From Methyloversatilis universalis FAM5 (GTDB lineage Bacteria; Pseudomonadota; Gammaproteobacteria; Burkholderiales; Rhodocyclaceae), in assembly GCF_000214035.2 (NCBI RefSeq), contig NZ_AFHG01000053.1, forward strand, positions 62,001 through 126,000: a stretch of 64,000 bases of DNA, given 5' to 3'. Numbering within the stretch: position 1 is the first letter of the stretch; each line of letters opens with the position of its first letter. Made by a program: the position numbers and the translations under genes. This document shows positions 1 to 9,291 of this stretch, piece by piece. The notes below the pieces were generated by a model. The model was not told where the DNA came from, did not search any database, and worked only from the letters and a program-made list of their open reading frames with translations.

Positions 1-479
1 GGGTTGCCCATGGATACCGCGGTGATCGCCACCGGCGTGCCCGCGACATCCAGCGGCTGGACGAAGGCGTCGGAATCGGACTGGAAGGGGATGCGCGCCG
101 GTTCGAACACCGGCACGCCCATGTTGACCGTGACCTGGCCATCATCCTGCGCGCTCAGCGTGATCACGCCACTCTTCGTTTCAACCCGGATTTCCTGCTT
201 GTCGGTCAGCCCCTGTTCGATCACGAAGCGCACGAAACAGCGCGCGCCATTACCGCACTGCTCCACCTCGCCGCCATCGGCATTGAAAATGCGGTAGCGG
301 AAATCGACATCCGGCCGCTGCGCGCGCTCGACCACCAGCAGCTGGTCGCAGCCGACGCCGAAGTGGCGGTCAGCGAGAAAGCGCACCTGCTGGGGCGTCA
401 GGTCGACCTGCTGGCGAATCGCGTCGATCACCACGAAATCGTTGCCCAGGCCGTGCATCTTGGAAAAACGGAGCTTCAT
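1..479 (-). CDS. dapF: Diaminopimelate epimerase (3' end outside window)
   Basis: Converts LL- to meso-diaminopimelate in the cytoplasm for lysine and peptidoglycan synthesis. The gene reads leftwards and is cut by the window edge, leaving about 159 codons. The N-terminus [19 protein letters not shown] is the family hallmark. EQCGNGARC at about residues 74-82 carries Cys75, one of the two catalytic cysteines; the second lies outside the window. The ATG overlaps the stop of the upstream CoA-binding gene in an ATGA, so acyltransferase, CoA-binding protein and dapF look like one translationally coupled operon diverging from metK. Confidence 0.96.
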   Translation of the reverse strand, partial: MKLRFSKMHGLGNDFVVIDAIRQQVDLTPQQVRFLADRHFGVGCDQLLVVERAQRPDVDFRYRIFNADGGEVEQCGNGARCFVRFVIEQGLTDKQEIRVETKSGVITLSAQDDGQVTVNMGVPVFEPARIPFQSDSDAFVQPLDVAGTPVAITAVSMGN

Positions 480-913
480 TCGGTCACCATCGTGCTGTAG
501 TCGCGCCACACGCAGCGGTCCATCACCACGGCCAGACCGGCCGCCTGCGCACGCAGCGCGGCCGCCTCGTCGATCACGCCGTCCTGCAGCCACACGGCCG
601 GCAGGCCGAGCGCGATTGCCTGATCGACGAATTCGCCGACGCGGTCAGCAGCGATGAAGAAATCGACCAGATCGATCTCGCGGCGCAGCGCGTCCGGAAT
701 GTCGGCCAGCGAGGCGTAGGCCTTTTCGCCCAGCACCTGATCGACCGCCGGCCGCACTGGCACGATGCGCCAGCCGAAGCGCTGCATGCCGCGCGCGACG
801 CGATGACTGGGACGGGATTCGATCGGGGACAGGCCGACCACGGCCACCGTGCGCACGCTGCGCAGCAGGTCAGCGATGGCCTGCGGGGCAGGATTCGTGA
901 ACATGGTCATCAT
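476..913 (-). CDS. CoA-binding domain protein (YccU-like)
   Basis: A small cytoplasmic Rossmann-fold protein of 145 residues, the usual length of the YccU/CoA-binding family. Residues 18-28 give the nucleotide-binding beta strand and turn ([11 protein letters not shown]), followed by the family-typical [13 protein letters not shown]. The later segments [13 protein letters not shown] and [12 protein letters not shown] are also typical. Biochemical function is unknown for the family; CoA binding comes from fold comparison. The start at 913 (ATGATG) overlaps the stop of the upstream acyltransferase by 4 nt; the second ATG at 910 is equally possible. It lies between the acyltransferase and dapF in the same operon. 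Confidence 0.85.
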   Translation of the reverse strand: MMTMFTNPAPQAIADLLRSVRTVAVVGLSPIESRPSHRVARGMQRFGWRIVPVRPAVDQVLGEKAYASLADIPDALRREIDLVDFFIAADRVGEFVDQAIALGLPAVWLQDGVIDEAAALRAQAAGLAVVMDRCVWRDYSTMVTE

Positions 914-1785
914 TCTACCGCTGCCGGCCGCTCCACACCGGGCGGCCGCTTGTAGCGCTTGTAGCCCCAGATGTACTGCGCAGGCCAGCGCCGCACCAGC
1001 GCCTCGACATTGCGGTTGATCGCATCGACCCGCTGCGCGGTGTCGCCCTCGACCGGCACTTCGGGCTCGATGAAATGCAGGTGGAAACCGCGGCCCGCCG
1101 GCAGCCGCTCGGCAAACACCATGACGGTGCCGGCGGCGATCGAGGTCAGCCGGGCGGCCAGGGTCATCGTATAGGCCGGTCGACCGAAGAAATCGGCCCA
1201 CACCCCCTCGCCGTTGGCCGGCACCTGATCCGGCAGGATGCCGACCAGTCCGCCGTCCTTCAGCGTGCGCAGCAGACGGCGCACGCCGCTGCCGTCAGCC
1301 GCCGCCAGCGACACGCCGGCGCCCTCGCGCCCGCGCTCCATCACCGGCGCAAGCCAGGCCTGGCGCGGCGCGCGATACAGCACGGTAATCGGGATGCGCG
1401 AACCGATCAGCCGGGCGGCGATCTCGAACGCCCCCATGTGCGGTGTCAGCAGCACCACGCCGCGGCCGCTGGCGTGCAGCCGCTCGACGCATTCCCAGCC
1501 GCTCACCTGCACGACCGCGCGCAGCACCTCGGCACGCGGCCGCAGCCACAGCCAGGGCAGTTCAAGCATGGTGCGGCCGGAATGAGCCGCGGCCGCGCGG
1601 ATCAGCGCGGCATCGGCCTGCGGCACGGCGCCGGCGAGGTTGCGGTCGAACTCCCGGCGGAACTTGGCCGAGCGTGCGTGCATCAGACGGCCGGCCGCCG
1701 CCCCGACGGCCTGCAGCGTGCGCAGCGGAAGGAGTGACAGCAGCCGGAAGGCACCCGTGGCCAGACGGCTCGCGAGGTCGGACAT
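910..1785 (-). CDS. Lysophospholipid / lipid A acyltransferase (LpxL/HtrB family)
   Basis: Inner-membrane acyltransferase of the LpxL/HtrB family, which transfers acyl chains in lipid A (or ornithine-lipid) synthesis at the cytoplasmic face. It has 291 residues, close to the family norm. The catalytic HX4E motif is visible as TPHMGAFE (His116, Glu121). LPDQVPANGEGVWADFFG and the C-terminal YIWGYKRYKRPPG are also family-typical. It is the first gene of the leftward operon with the CoA-binding protein and dapF, and faces metK across a 171-bp divergent region. Whether it is the primary LpxL or a paralogue cannot be told from sequence alone. Confidence 0.9.
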   Translation of the reverse strand: MSDLASRLATGAFRLLSLLPLRTLQAVGAAAGRLMHARSAKFRREFDRNLAGAVPQADAALIRAAAAHSGRTMLELPWLWLRPRAEVLRAVVQVSGWECVERLHASGRGVVLLTPHMGAFEIAARLIGSRIPITVLYRAPRQAWLAPVMERGREGAGVSLAAADGSGVRRLLRTLKDGGLVGILPDQVPANGEGVWADFFGRPAYTMTLAARLTSIAAGTVMVFAERLPAGRGFHLHFIEPEVPVEGDTAQRVDAINRNVEALVRRWPAQYIWGYKRYKRPPGVERPAAVE

Positions 1786-1860
1786 GGACAGGAAGCTGAG
1801 TACGCGAATATTGCAGAACGCGGTAGACTACTGTTTCCGCCGAGTTAAACGAGACAACTT

Positions 1861-1956
1861 GCAGGGCGGCCTAAAAATACTGCTAAAGCGTCGCCTGCTC
1901 GCTTCCCGGAGCCGGTTCGACGAACCGCAACAGGGAAGTTTGATAGGAGCAGGTGC
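1861..1956 (+). promoter_or_regulatory. Structured metK leader, candidate two-state translational control RNA
   Basis: The 96 nt before metK contain three nested stems. Stem A pairs 1892-1900 with 1947-1955 (9 bp, one G-U), stem B pairs 1902-1907 with 1933-1938 (6 bp) and stem C pairs 1913-1918 with 1922-1927 (6 bp, 3-nt loop). Stem A takes up three bases of the Shine-Dalgarno AGGAG (1945-1949), which stands 7 nt before the ATG. A competing stem D pairs 1861-1868 with 1892-1898 (7 bp, one bulged G at 1866) and uses the same 5' strand as stem A, so the two exclude each other and D would free the ribosome site. By eye it does not match SAM-I, SAM-II or SAM/SAH consensus. Ligand control is inference; the pairings are seen. 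Confidence 0.6.
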
Positions 1957-3120
1957 ATGTCAGAGTATTTCTTCACTTCGGAATCGGTATCCGAAGGCCA
2001 TCCCGACAAGGTCGCGGACCAGATTTCCGACGCCATCCTCGACGCCATCCTGGCGCAGGATCCGACCGCCCGTGTCGCCGCCGAAACCCTGTGCAATACC
2101 GGTCTCGTCGTGCTGGCCGGTGAAATCACCACCACCGCCAACGTCGACTACATCCATGTCGCGCGCGACACCATCAAACGAATCGGCTACGACAACACCG
2201 AATACGGCATCGACTACAAGGGCTGCGCGGTGCTGGTGGCCTACGACAAGCAGAGCCCGGACATCGCCCAGGGCGTGGACCGCGCCAGCGACGACTATCT
2301 GAACCAGGGCGCCGGCGACCAGGGCCTGATGTTCGGCTACGCCTGCGACGAAACGCCGGTGCTGATGCCGCTGGCGCTCAACCTGTCGCACCGTCTGGTC
2401 GAACGCCAGGCCCATCTGCGCAAGGACGGCCGCCTGCCGTGGCTGCGTCCGGACGCCAAGAGCCAGGTCACCATCCGCTACGTCGACGGCAAGCCGGAGC
2501 GCATCGACACCGTGGTGCTGTCCACCCAGCACGCGCCGGACATGTCGCTGGAAGCGATCCGCGAAGCGGTGATCGAGGACATCATCAAGCCGGTGCTGCC
2601 GCCGGAACTGGTGAAGGGCGAAATCAAGTACCTGGTGAACCCGACCGGCCGTTTCGTCATCGGCGGCCCGCAGGGCGACTGCGGCCTGACCGGCCGCAAG
2701 ATCATCGTCGACACCTACGGCGGTGCCGCACCGCACGGCGGTGGCGCCTTTTCCGGCAAGGACCCGTCCAAGGTGGACCGCTCGGCCGCCTACGCCGGCC
2801 GCTACGTGGCGAAGAACATCGTCGCCGCCGGCCTCGCGTCGAAGTGCCAGGTGCAGGTGAGCTACGCCATCGGCGTCGCCCAGCCGACCTCGGTCATGGT
2901 CGAAACCTTTGGCACCGGCAAGGTTTCGAACGAAAAGCTGACCGAACTGGTGAAGCGCCACTTCGACCTGCGTCCGAAGGGCATCGTGCAGATGCTGGAC
3001 CTGCTGCGCCCGATCTACCAGAAGACCGCCGCCTACGGCCACTTCGGCCGCGACGAGCCGGAATTCACCTGGGAAGCGACCGACAAGGCCGCCGCACTGC
3101 GGGCTGACGCCGGGCTGTAA
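1957..3120 (+). CDS. metK: S-adenosylmethionine synthetase
   Basis: Cytoplasmic methionine adenosyltransferase that makes SAM from methionine and ATP. Its 387 residues match the family. Visible signatures are [20 protein letters not shown] at the N-terminus, [15 protein letters not shown] (ATP/methionine site) and [19 protein letters not shown] (phosphate-binding loop and catalytic lysines). The ATG at 1957 is preceded 7 nt upstream by AGGAG, part of which is held in the leader stem described separately. It is monocistronic: a GC-rich hairpin follows, and the next gene converges on it. The SAH-recycling gene ahcY lies about 33 kb away in this window under an SAH riboswitch. Confidence 0.98.
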   Translation: MSEYFFTSESVSEGHPDKVADQISDAILDAILAQDPTARVAAETLCNTGLVVLAGEITTTANVDYIHVARDTIKRIGYDNTEYGIDYKGCAVLVAYDKQSPDIAQGVDRASDDYLNQGAGDQGLMFGYACDETPVLMPLALNLSHRLVERQAHLRKDGRLPWLRPDAKSQVTIRYVDGKPERIDTVVLSTQHAPDMSLEAIREAVIEDIIKPVLPPELVKGEIKYLVNPTGRFVIGGPQGDCGLTGRKIIVDTYGGAAPHGGGAFSGKDPSKVDRSAAYAGRYVAKNIVAAGLASKCQVQVSYAIGVAQPTSVMVETFGTGKVSNEKLTELVKRHFDLRPKGIVQMLDLLRPIYQKTAAYGHFGRDEPEFTWEATDKAAALRADAGL

Positions 3121-3145
3121 GCTGCGCGCTGGCGCATGAGTCATG

Positions 3146-3170
3146 CCGGGGCCGCACAACGCGGCCCCGG
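3146..3170 (+). terminator. Hairpin after metK, probable terminator
   Basis: A perfect 10-bp stem CCGGGGCCGC/GCGGCCCCGG with loop ACAAC lies between the convergent metK and lipoprotein genes. There is no clear U-tract on either side, so it may act as an RNA-stabilising hairpin or a weak bidirectional terminator. Confidence 0.6.
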
Positions 3171-3202
3171 TCCGTTCAGTTCGCTCTCGCTAACGCCACC
3201 TG

Positions 3203-3859
3203 TCAGCGGACTAAAGGCATCGGGTCTAGCCGAGGCGTTACGCCCTCCGCGCTCCACGGTCCGAGCGGAAACGCCGAGGACCGGACTCTGCCCTCGAACT
3301 GCGGGTAGCGCTGTCTCAGCAGCGCAAGGTCGCGGTCGGCTGCGTCGACGACGCCGACATGGCCACCGCCGGTAATTTCAATGCCGAACAGGTTCTTGCC
3401 GCGCAGCAGATGGCCATGAAAAGCGCCAACGTAGATCACCTCGCCAGCACGCACCTCGAATTCGAGCGGCGGAAGTTCGCCCCGGGGGAATATCCGCAGG
3501 CCTGACCCGTTCGAGATCTGCCAGTGCGTAAACCGGTGCGGACCGGGCGCCATTTCCACCACATGCAGATAGCCCTGCACGTCAGAGAAGTCATTCGGAC
3601 GCCGGAGAACCACGGCGGTACCGTTCGCAGACCCGAAATGCGCCCCGCCACTGGTGAATCCGCCATCAAGATAGACGATGGTCTTGTTGGCGTCCCCACC
3701 CTCGACGTCATGCGCTACCGAAAAGACGACGACGCCGACCTTCGGGTTGGCCTCAGGCTTAAAGTCCTTTGCGACCTGCGGTGCTGCGCATCCGGCGAGA
3801 GCCGCCAATACCCCGAGCAGCACAGGGAATCGACACCAGCTTGTCATCGACGATCGCAT
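3203..3859 (-). CDS. Putative lipoprotein, function unknown
   Basis: A 218-residue protein with a lipoprotein signal peptide: charged start, hydrophobic PVLLGVLAALAG, then lipobox LAGC with Cys at about residue 23. It is therefore probably lipid-anchored in the envelope. The rest (VGVVVFSVAHDVEGG, TIVYLDGGF, LEFEVRAGEVIYVGAFHGH) suggests an all-beta domain, but I do not recognise a family with confidence. The ATG at 3859 is preceded by AAAGGA about 6 nt upstream. It converges on metK and is followed upstream by a separately transcribed TRAP binding-protein gene. Confidence 0.75.
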   Translation of the reverse strand: MRSSMTSWCRFPVLLGVLAALAGCAAPQVAKDFKPEANPKVGVVVFSVAHDVEGGDANKTIVYLDGGFTSGGAHFGSANGTAVVLRRPNDFSDVQGYLHVVEMAPGPHRFTHWQISNGSGLRIFPRGELPPLEFEVRAGEVIYVGAFHGHLLRGKNLFGIEITGGGHVGVVDAADRDLALLRQRYPQFEGRVRSSAFPLGPWSAEGVTPRLDPMPLVR

Positions 3860-3933
3860 CTGAATCCTTTCAGAAAGTGATCGTCATTGTGCCAGCGTCA
3901 TCGCGCCCCGTAGCCGTTTTCCTTTGTCGGCAA

Positions 3934-5016
3934 TCACTCCACCGGATGCCTGCCCACGAAAGCATCCACCGAGTTCTCGGCGATGCGCGTCCACAGGTGC
4001 TGCTCCGAGCGGAAGCGGTTCCACGGTTCGAACACCTTGCGGAACTGCGGGTTGGCGGCGGCGGTTTCGCGGTAGAGCGCGAACGCCTCCTTCTGGCAGG
4101 CAAGCAGGATATCGCGCGGGAACATGCGCAGCTGGGCGCCGCCCTCGATCAGCTTTTTCATCGCCGCCGGATTGCGCGCGTCATAGCGCGCCTGCATGGC
4201 GACATGGGCGGCGGCGCAGGCGGATTCCAGAATCTGCCGGTACTCGGCCGGCAAGGCGTCGAAGCCCTGGCGATTGACGTAGAGACTGAGCTGCGGGCCG
4301 GCTTCCGCCCAGCCCGGATAGTAGTAATAGGGCGCGACCTTGTAGAAACCGAGCTTGAGGTCGTCATAGGGCCCGACCCACTCCGCGGCGTCGATGGCGC
4401 CCTTTTCCAGCGCCGGATAGACGTCGGCGCCCGGTATCTGCTGCGGCACCACGCCCAGCCGCGACACCACCTGGCCGGCATAGCCGCCGATACGCATCTT
4501 CAGGCCCTTGAGGTCGGCCACGCTGCGGATCTCGCGGCGGAACCAGCCGCCCATCTGCGCGCCGGTGTTGCCGCAGGGGAAATTGACGATGTTGTAGCCG
4601 GCGAACAGTTCGCGCATCAGCGCCATGCCGCCGCCATCGACCAGCCAAGCGTTCTGCTGCCGGCTGTTCAGGCCGAAGGGCATGGCGCAGTCGAAGGCGA
4701 AGGTGGGGTCCTTGCCGATGTAGTAGTAGGACGCCGAATGCCCGCACTCCACCGTGCCTTCGCGCACCGCGTCGAGCACGCCGAAGGGCGGCACGATTTC
4801 GTTGGCGGCGAACACCTGGATCTGGAAGCGGCCGCCGGTGGCCGCGCTCACCTGCTGCGCCACCTGTTCGGCGGCGGCATGCAGCGCATCAAGCGCCTTC
4901 GGAAAGCTGGACGCCAGTCGCCAGCGCAAGGCCGGCTGCGCGGCATGCACGGCCGGCGCACTCGCCAGCGCTGCGGCCAGCGGCGCCGCTTTCAGGAAGC
5001 CACGGCGGTCGGTCAT
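3934..5016 (-). CDS. TRAP transporter periplasmic substrate-binding protein (DctP family)
   Basis: Periplasmic solute receptor of a tripartite ATP-independent transporter, about 360 residues as usual for DctP proteins. The Tat-type signal (TDRRGFLKAAPLAAALASA) is followed by LRWRLASSFPKALDALHAAA. KMRIGGYAGQVVSRLG and AAEWVGPYDDLKLGFYKVA are characteristic of the alpha-keto-acid/mannitol-chloroaromatic branch, in which the conserved Arg (in KMRI) binds the substrate carboxylate and the E-W-x-G-P segment lines the site. The start at 5016 gives the intact twin-arginine motif; an in-frame TTG at 5034 is less likely. No dctQ or dctM membrane gene is adjacent, so the receptor is an orphan here. Substrate is inferred only broadly (an organic acid). 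Confidence 0.92.
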   Translation of the reverse strand: MTDRRGFLKAAPLAAALASAPAVHAAQPALRWRLASSFPKALDALHAAAEQVAQQVSAATGGRFQIQVFAANEIVPPFGVLDAVREGTVECGHSASYYYIGKDPTFAFDCAMPFGLNSRQQNAWLVDGGGMALMRELFAGYNIVNFPCGNTGAQMGGWFRREIRSVADLKGLKMRIGGYAGQVVSRLGVVPQQIPGADVYPALEKGAIDAAEWVGPYDDLKLGFYKVAPYYYYPGWAEAGPQLSLYVNRQGFDALPAEYRQILESACAAAHVAMQARYDARNPAAMKKLIEGGAQLRMFPRDILLACQKEAFALYRETAAANPQFRKVFEPWNRFRSEQHLWTRIAENSVDAFVGRHPVE

Positions 5017-5060
5017 GTCACCGGATCCATTCAAGGTCGCGCCGCTCAGATGAGGGGCAG

Positions 5061-5081
5061 CGAACGAAGTGAGCGTGGGGG
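5061..5081. repeat. Isolated copy of the CGAACGAAGTGAGCGTGGGGG repeat
   Basis: These 21 bases in the gap between the TRAP receptor gene and pmbA are identical to 41008-41028 and nearly identical to 41227-41247 in the repeat block near 41 kb. This indicates a dispersed intergenic repeat family. Confidence 0.8.
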
Positions 5082-5088
5082 CTCACAC

Positions 5089-6429
5089 TCAGGCACCGGC
5101 GATCCGCATGCGGTCGATCAGCACCGAGCCGCTCTGCTTCGAGCCGCGCACCAGCGCGTCCGAGCCGACTGCCTGTATGCCCTTGAACATGTCGCGCAGA
5201 TTGCCGGCGATGGTGATTTCCTGCACCGGGTAGGCGATTTCGCCGTTCTCGATCCAGTAGCCGGCGGCGCCGCGCGAATAGTCGCCGGTCACGTAGTTCA
5301 CGCCGTGGCCCAGCAGTTCGGTCACCAGCAGGCCGCGCTTGATGCCGCGGATCAGGTCGTCCAGGCTCTGCGTGCCGGACTGCAGGATCAGGTTGTGCGA
5401 GCCGCCGGCGTTGCCGGTGGTCTGCATGCCCAGCTTGCGCGCCGAGTAGGTGCTCAGGAAGTAGCCGTTCAGCACGCCGTTCTCGACCACTTCGCGGTCG
5501 CGGGTGGCCACGCCGTCGTCGTCGAACATGCCGGAGCCCATCGCGCGCGGCAGGTGCGGGCGCTCGGAAATGTTGATGTGCTTCGGAAATATCTGCTTGC
5601 CCAGGCTGTCGAGCAGGAAGGAGGACTTGCGGTACAGCGCGCCGCCGCTGGCCGCCTGCACGAAATGGCCGAGCAGGCCGATGGCCAGCGGCGCTTCGAA
5701 CAGCACCGGCACCCGGGTCGTGCGCACGCGGCGCGCATCGAGGCGGGACAGCGCGCGGCGGGCTGCGTACTCGCCGATCGCTTCCGCCGGCGGCAGGTCG
5801 CCGGCGGCGCGGCGGCTGGCGTACCAGTCCTCGCGCTGCATGCCGTCGCCTTCGCCGGCGATGACCGAGCAGCTCACGTACTGGCGCGAACTGGCGTAGC
5901 CGGCCATGAAGCCCAGACTGTTGGCCGATACGAACTGCGACTGCTGGGCCGACACCGACGCGCCTTCGGAATTGCGGATGTCGGGCGATACCGCGAAGGC
6001 GGCGTCCTCGCAGCGACGGGCGATGTCGATGGCGGTTTCGACCGGCAGATCCCACGGGTGGTACAGATCCAGGTCGCGGAACTCGTTGGCCAGCAGCGAC
6101 TTGTCGGGCAGGCCGGCCGCGTCATCCTCGGCGGTGAAGCGGGCGATGGACAGCGCGGCATCCACCGTGGCGCGCATCGCATCCAGCGAAAAATCGCTCG
6201 AACTGGCGTAGCCGCGGCGCTGGCCGACATACACGGTCACGCCTATGCCCTTGTCGCGGTTGTACTCGATGGTTTCGACCTCGCCGCGGCGCACCGTGAC
6301 CGACTGGCCGAAGCCTTCGGACACATCGACTTCGGCGGCGGAGGCCCCGCCTGCGCGGGCGTGATCGAGAAGCTGCTGCGCGATATTGCGCAGGCTGGCG
6401 TCGGTATGGCTGAAACCCTGTCGGGACAT
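5089..6429 (-). CDS. pmbA: Metalloprotease PmbA (TldE)
   Basis: Cytoplasmic subunit of the TldD/TldE proteolytic complex, which in Enterobacteria matures microcin B17 and degrades CcdA. It has 446 residues, as expected. Visible segments include SVTVRRGEVETIEYNRDKGIGVTV near residues 45-70 and, near the C-terminus, GHGVNYVTGDYSRGAAGYWIENG and YPVQEITIAGNLRDM. The metal-binding HEXXXH belongs to the partner TldD; PmbA itself normally lacks it, as here. The start MSRQGFSHTD at 6429 fits the family better than the upstream in-frame codon at 6492. It is divergent from darP, the common pmbA-yjgA arrangement. Confidence 0.95.
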   Translation of the reverse strand: MSRQGFSHTDASLRNIAQQLLDHARAGGASAAEVDVSEGFGQSVTVRRGEVETIEYNRDKGIGVTVYVGQRRGYASSSDFSLDAMRATVDAALSIARFTAEDDAAGLPDKSLLANEFRDLDLYHPWDLPVETAIDIARRCEDAAFAVSPDIRNSEGASVSAQQSQFVSANSLGFMAGYASSRQYVSCSVIAGEGDGMQREDWYASRRAAGDLPPAEAIGEYAARRALSRLDARRVRTTRVPVLFEAPLAIGLLGHFVQAASGGALYRKSSFLLDSLGKQIFPKHINISERPHLPRAMGSGMFDDDGVATRDREVVENGVLNGYFLSTYSARKLGMQTTGNAGGSHNLILQSGTQSLDDLIRGIKRGLLVTELLGHGVNYVTGDYSRGAAGYWIENGEIAYPVQEITIAGNLRDMFKGIQAVGSDALVRGSKQSGSVLIDRMRIAGA

Positions 6430-6512
6430 GGCGGATTCGTGGTCAGGCAAAGGCTGCAATAATAGCCGCTTGCCACGCTTCACCCCGCACATCGCTTCTT
6501 CATTGCCTTTCC

Positions 6513-7092
6513 ATGCACCCCAGACAAGACCCTCACCCCGACGACAGCGACGAACAGGACCTGCCCGAACGTCCGAGCAAGAGCCAGAAGAAGCGCGACG
6601 CGCACGCGCTGCAGGCGCTCGGCAAGGAACTGGTGGCGCTGTCCGCCGAGCAGCTCAAGCGCATCGACATGCCGGACAACCTGCGCATCGCGATCGCCGA
6701 GGCACAGCGCACCCGCAGCCATGAAGGCCTGCGCCGGCAGATGCAGTATGTCGGCAAGGTGATGCGCGGCGTCGATACCGGACCGCTGACCGAGGCGCTG
6801 GACGTGATCCGCGGCCTGTCGGCTGCCGCCGTGGCGCGCGAGCACATGCTGGAGCGCATGCGCGAACGGCTGATGGCGGACGAACAGGTGCTCGGCGACA
6901 TCGCCGCCCAGTGGCCGGGCGCCGACCTGACCCGGCTGCGCACGCTGCGCCGCAACGCGCTGCGCGAGCGCGAGCAGAACAGGCCGCCGCGCGCCTTCCG
7001 CGAAATCTTCCGCGAGCTGCGCCAGCTCGACAACGCCGCCCGCGGCGAGGACGCGGAACACGATTCCGACAGCGAACAGGAGGGATACGACG

Positions 7093-7100
<8 letters not shown>
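6513..7100 (+). CDS. darP: Ribosome biogenesis factor DarP (YjgA, DUF615)
   Basis: Small acidic/basic helical protein of 195 residues that associates with late 50S ribosomal precursors and helps shape the peptidyl-transferase centre. The family signature runs from PSKSQKKRDAHALQALGKEL through MRGVDTGPLTEAL to TRLRTLRRNALREREQNRPP. It is divergent from pmbA and overlaps mog by 8 nt, so the two rightward genes are probably coupled. Confidence 0.93.
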
Positions 7101-7695
<595 letters not shown>

Positions 7696-7720
7696 GGCAG
7701 CGGGGCGCGCAGGCCGTCGC

Positions 7721-8413
7721 TCAGGGCACCTGCGAATAGTGCATGCGCGCCGCCACCCGGGCGGCGTGGGCGGCCAGGCGGGGGCCGAAGGTTTTTTCGT
7801 ACTTGCGCGGGTTGGGCAGCATGACCGCCAGCCGCGCCGCCTGTTCCGGTCCGAGCTGGGCGGCGGACACCCGGTAGTAGCGCTGGGCGGCCGCCTCGGC
7901 GCCGAACACGCCATCGCCCCACTCCACCACGTTCAGATAGATTTCCAGAATGCGCCGCTTGTCCATCACCGCTTCCATCATGAAGGTGATGGCGGCCTCC
8001 TGTGCCTTGCGCAGATAGCTGCGGCTCGGGCTCAGAAAGAGGTTCTTGGCCAGCTGCTGGCTGATGGTCGAACCGCCGGCCACCGCGCGGCCCTTCTTGC
8101 GGTTCTTTTCCATCGCTTTCTGGATGCCTTCCCAGTCGAAGCCTTCATGGTCGACGAAACCATCGTCCTCGGCCGCCACCACTGCCCGCTTCAGATGCAC
8201 CGAAATGCGTTCGTACGGCACCCACTGCTGGCGCAGCTGCGCGTCCGGGCTGCGTTGGCGCAGTTCGTCCAGCCGCAGCGACATGAAGCTGGTCTGCGAC
8301 GGGTTGAACCGGGTCCACCACAGCAGGTGGCCGAACACCCAAAGCTGGTAGGCCAGCACCAGCAGCACCGCGCTGGCGAGCAGCCACTTCAGCAGACGGA
8401 AAGCGCTGCGCAT
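7721..8413 (-). CDS. mtgA: Monofunctional biosynthetic peptidoglycan transglycosylase
   Basis: Inner-membrane GT51 glycosyltransferase that polymerises lipid II into glycan strands in the periplasm. It has 230 residues with one N-terminal membrane segment (about residues 10-30). GT51 motifs are AAEDDGFVDHEGFDWEGI (catalytic Glu in the EDxxF motif), AGGSTISQQLAKNLFLSPSR and RKAQEAAITFMMEAVMDKRR. NVVEWGDGVFGAEAAAQRYY completes the fold. No transpeptidase domain follows, hence monofunctional. The start MRSAFRLLKWLL at 8413 is 11 nt after the aroE stop, so aroE and mtgA are probably one transcript. Confidence 0.96.
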   Translation of the reverse strand: MRSAFRLLKWLLASAVLLVLAYQLWVFGHLLWWTRFNPSQTSFMSLRLDELRQRSPDAQLRQQWVPYERISVHLKRAVVAAEDDGFVDHEGFDWEGIQKAMEKNRKKGRAVAGGSTISQQLAKNLFLSPSRSYLRKAQEAAITFMMEAVMDKRRILEIYLNVVEWGDGVFGAEAAAQRYYRVSAAQLGPEQAARLAVMLPNPRKYEKTFGPRLAAHAARVAARMHYSQVP

Positions 8414-8424
8414 GACCGGTACGC

Positions 8425-9258
8425 TCAGACCAGCGGCGGCAGGGCGGCACGCAGCGTGGCGCGCACCGCGGCGGTGTCCGGATGCACACCGCGCCACAGC
8501 GCGAACGCCTCCGCCGCCTGTTCGACCAGCATGCCCAGTCCGTCGGCCAGCCGCGCCGCGCCCTGATCGCGCGCCTGCTTCAGATAGGCGGTCAGGCCCC
8601 GGCCGTACACCATGTCGTAGGCCAGGCTGTCCGGCGCGTACAGGCCGGCCGGCAGCGGCGGCGCCTCGTCGCTGAGGCTGGCGCTGGTGGCGTTGATCAC
8701 CACGTCGTACGGTGCGTCGGCGGCCTCCTGCCAGCCGCCGGCAGCCAGCACGCCGCGCGCGTCGTGGCCGGCGAAATGCGCCTGCAGCGCGCGCGCCTTG
8801 TCGGCGGTGCGGTTGGCGATGAACAGCCGGGCCACGCCGGCGTCGATCAGCGGCAGGATGACGCCGCGCGCCGCGCCGCCGGCCCCCAGCAGCAGCACGC
8901 GCGCACCGGCCAGCGGCGCACCGAGCACTTCGAGGTCGCGCACCAGGCCGGCGCCGTCGGTGTTGTCGCCCTGCACGTCGCCGCCGAACACGAAGGTGTT
9001 CACCGCGCCGGCCAGCCGCGCGCGTTCTGTCAGCCGGTCGGCCAGCTGCCAGGCCTCTTCCTTGAACGGCACCGTGATGTTCATGCCGCGCCCGCCTTGC
9101 GCGCGGAACTGCGCGACCGCGGCGGCGAAGCCGTCCAGCGGCGCCAGCAGCGCCTCATAGCTCAGGTCCTGCGCGGTCTGCGCGGCGAAGGCGGCGTGGA
9201 TGGCCGGCGACTTGCTGTGGGCGATCGGGTGGCCGATGACGGCGTAGCGGTCAGTCAT
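8425..9258 (-). CDS. aroE: Shikimate dehydrogenase
   Basis: NADPH-dependent reduction of 3-dehydroshikimate to shikimate in aromatic amino-acid synthesis; cytoplasmic, 277 residues. Visible: [20 protein letters not shown] (shikimate-binding SKS), [15 protein letters not shown] (catalytic Lys), [20 protein letters not shown] (Asp of NTD) and the NADP-binding [12 protein letters not shown]. It sits between the TonB-like gene (33-nt gap) and mtgA (11-nt gap), all leftward, suggesting a tonB-aroE-mtgA operon. Confidence 0.97.
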   Translation of the reverse strand: MTDRYAVIGHPIAHSKSPAIHAAFAAQTAQDLSYEALLAPLDGFAAAVAQFRAQGGRGMNITVPFKEEAWQLADRLTERARLAGAVNTFVFGGDVQGDNTDGAGLVRDLEVLGAPLAGARVLLLGAGGAARGVILPLIDAGVARLFIANRTADKARALQAHFAGHDARGVLAAGGWQEAADAPYDVVINATSASLSDEAPPLPAGLYAPDSLAYDMVYGRGLTAYLKQARDQGAARLADGLGMLVEQAAEAFALWRGVHPDTAAVRATLRAALPPLV

Positions 9259-9291
9259 GGTGCTCGGAAACGTGAGTGGGCGCGGGAACGC

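Noticed and set aside
350..540. tRNA genes anywhere in the window.
   Set aside because: GGTTCGA-like strings (for example near 1914 and 101) were checked, but none is set in a cloverleaf with acceptor and anticodon stems.
1861..1956. Assignment of the metK leader to SAM-II or SAM/SAH.
   Set aside because: GCTTCC and GGAGC elements are shared with SAM/SAH by chance-level similarity, but the flanking helix and conserved loop of that class are not found. The SAM-II pseudoknot cannot be drawn.
3769..6462. Long open frame on the plus strand (about 897 codons) opposite the TRAP receptor and pmbA.
   Set aside because: It is antisense to two well-supported genes, has no ribosome site, and its translation is Arg/Ala/His-rich with no known motif. 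It is an artefact of high GC.
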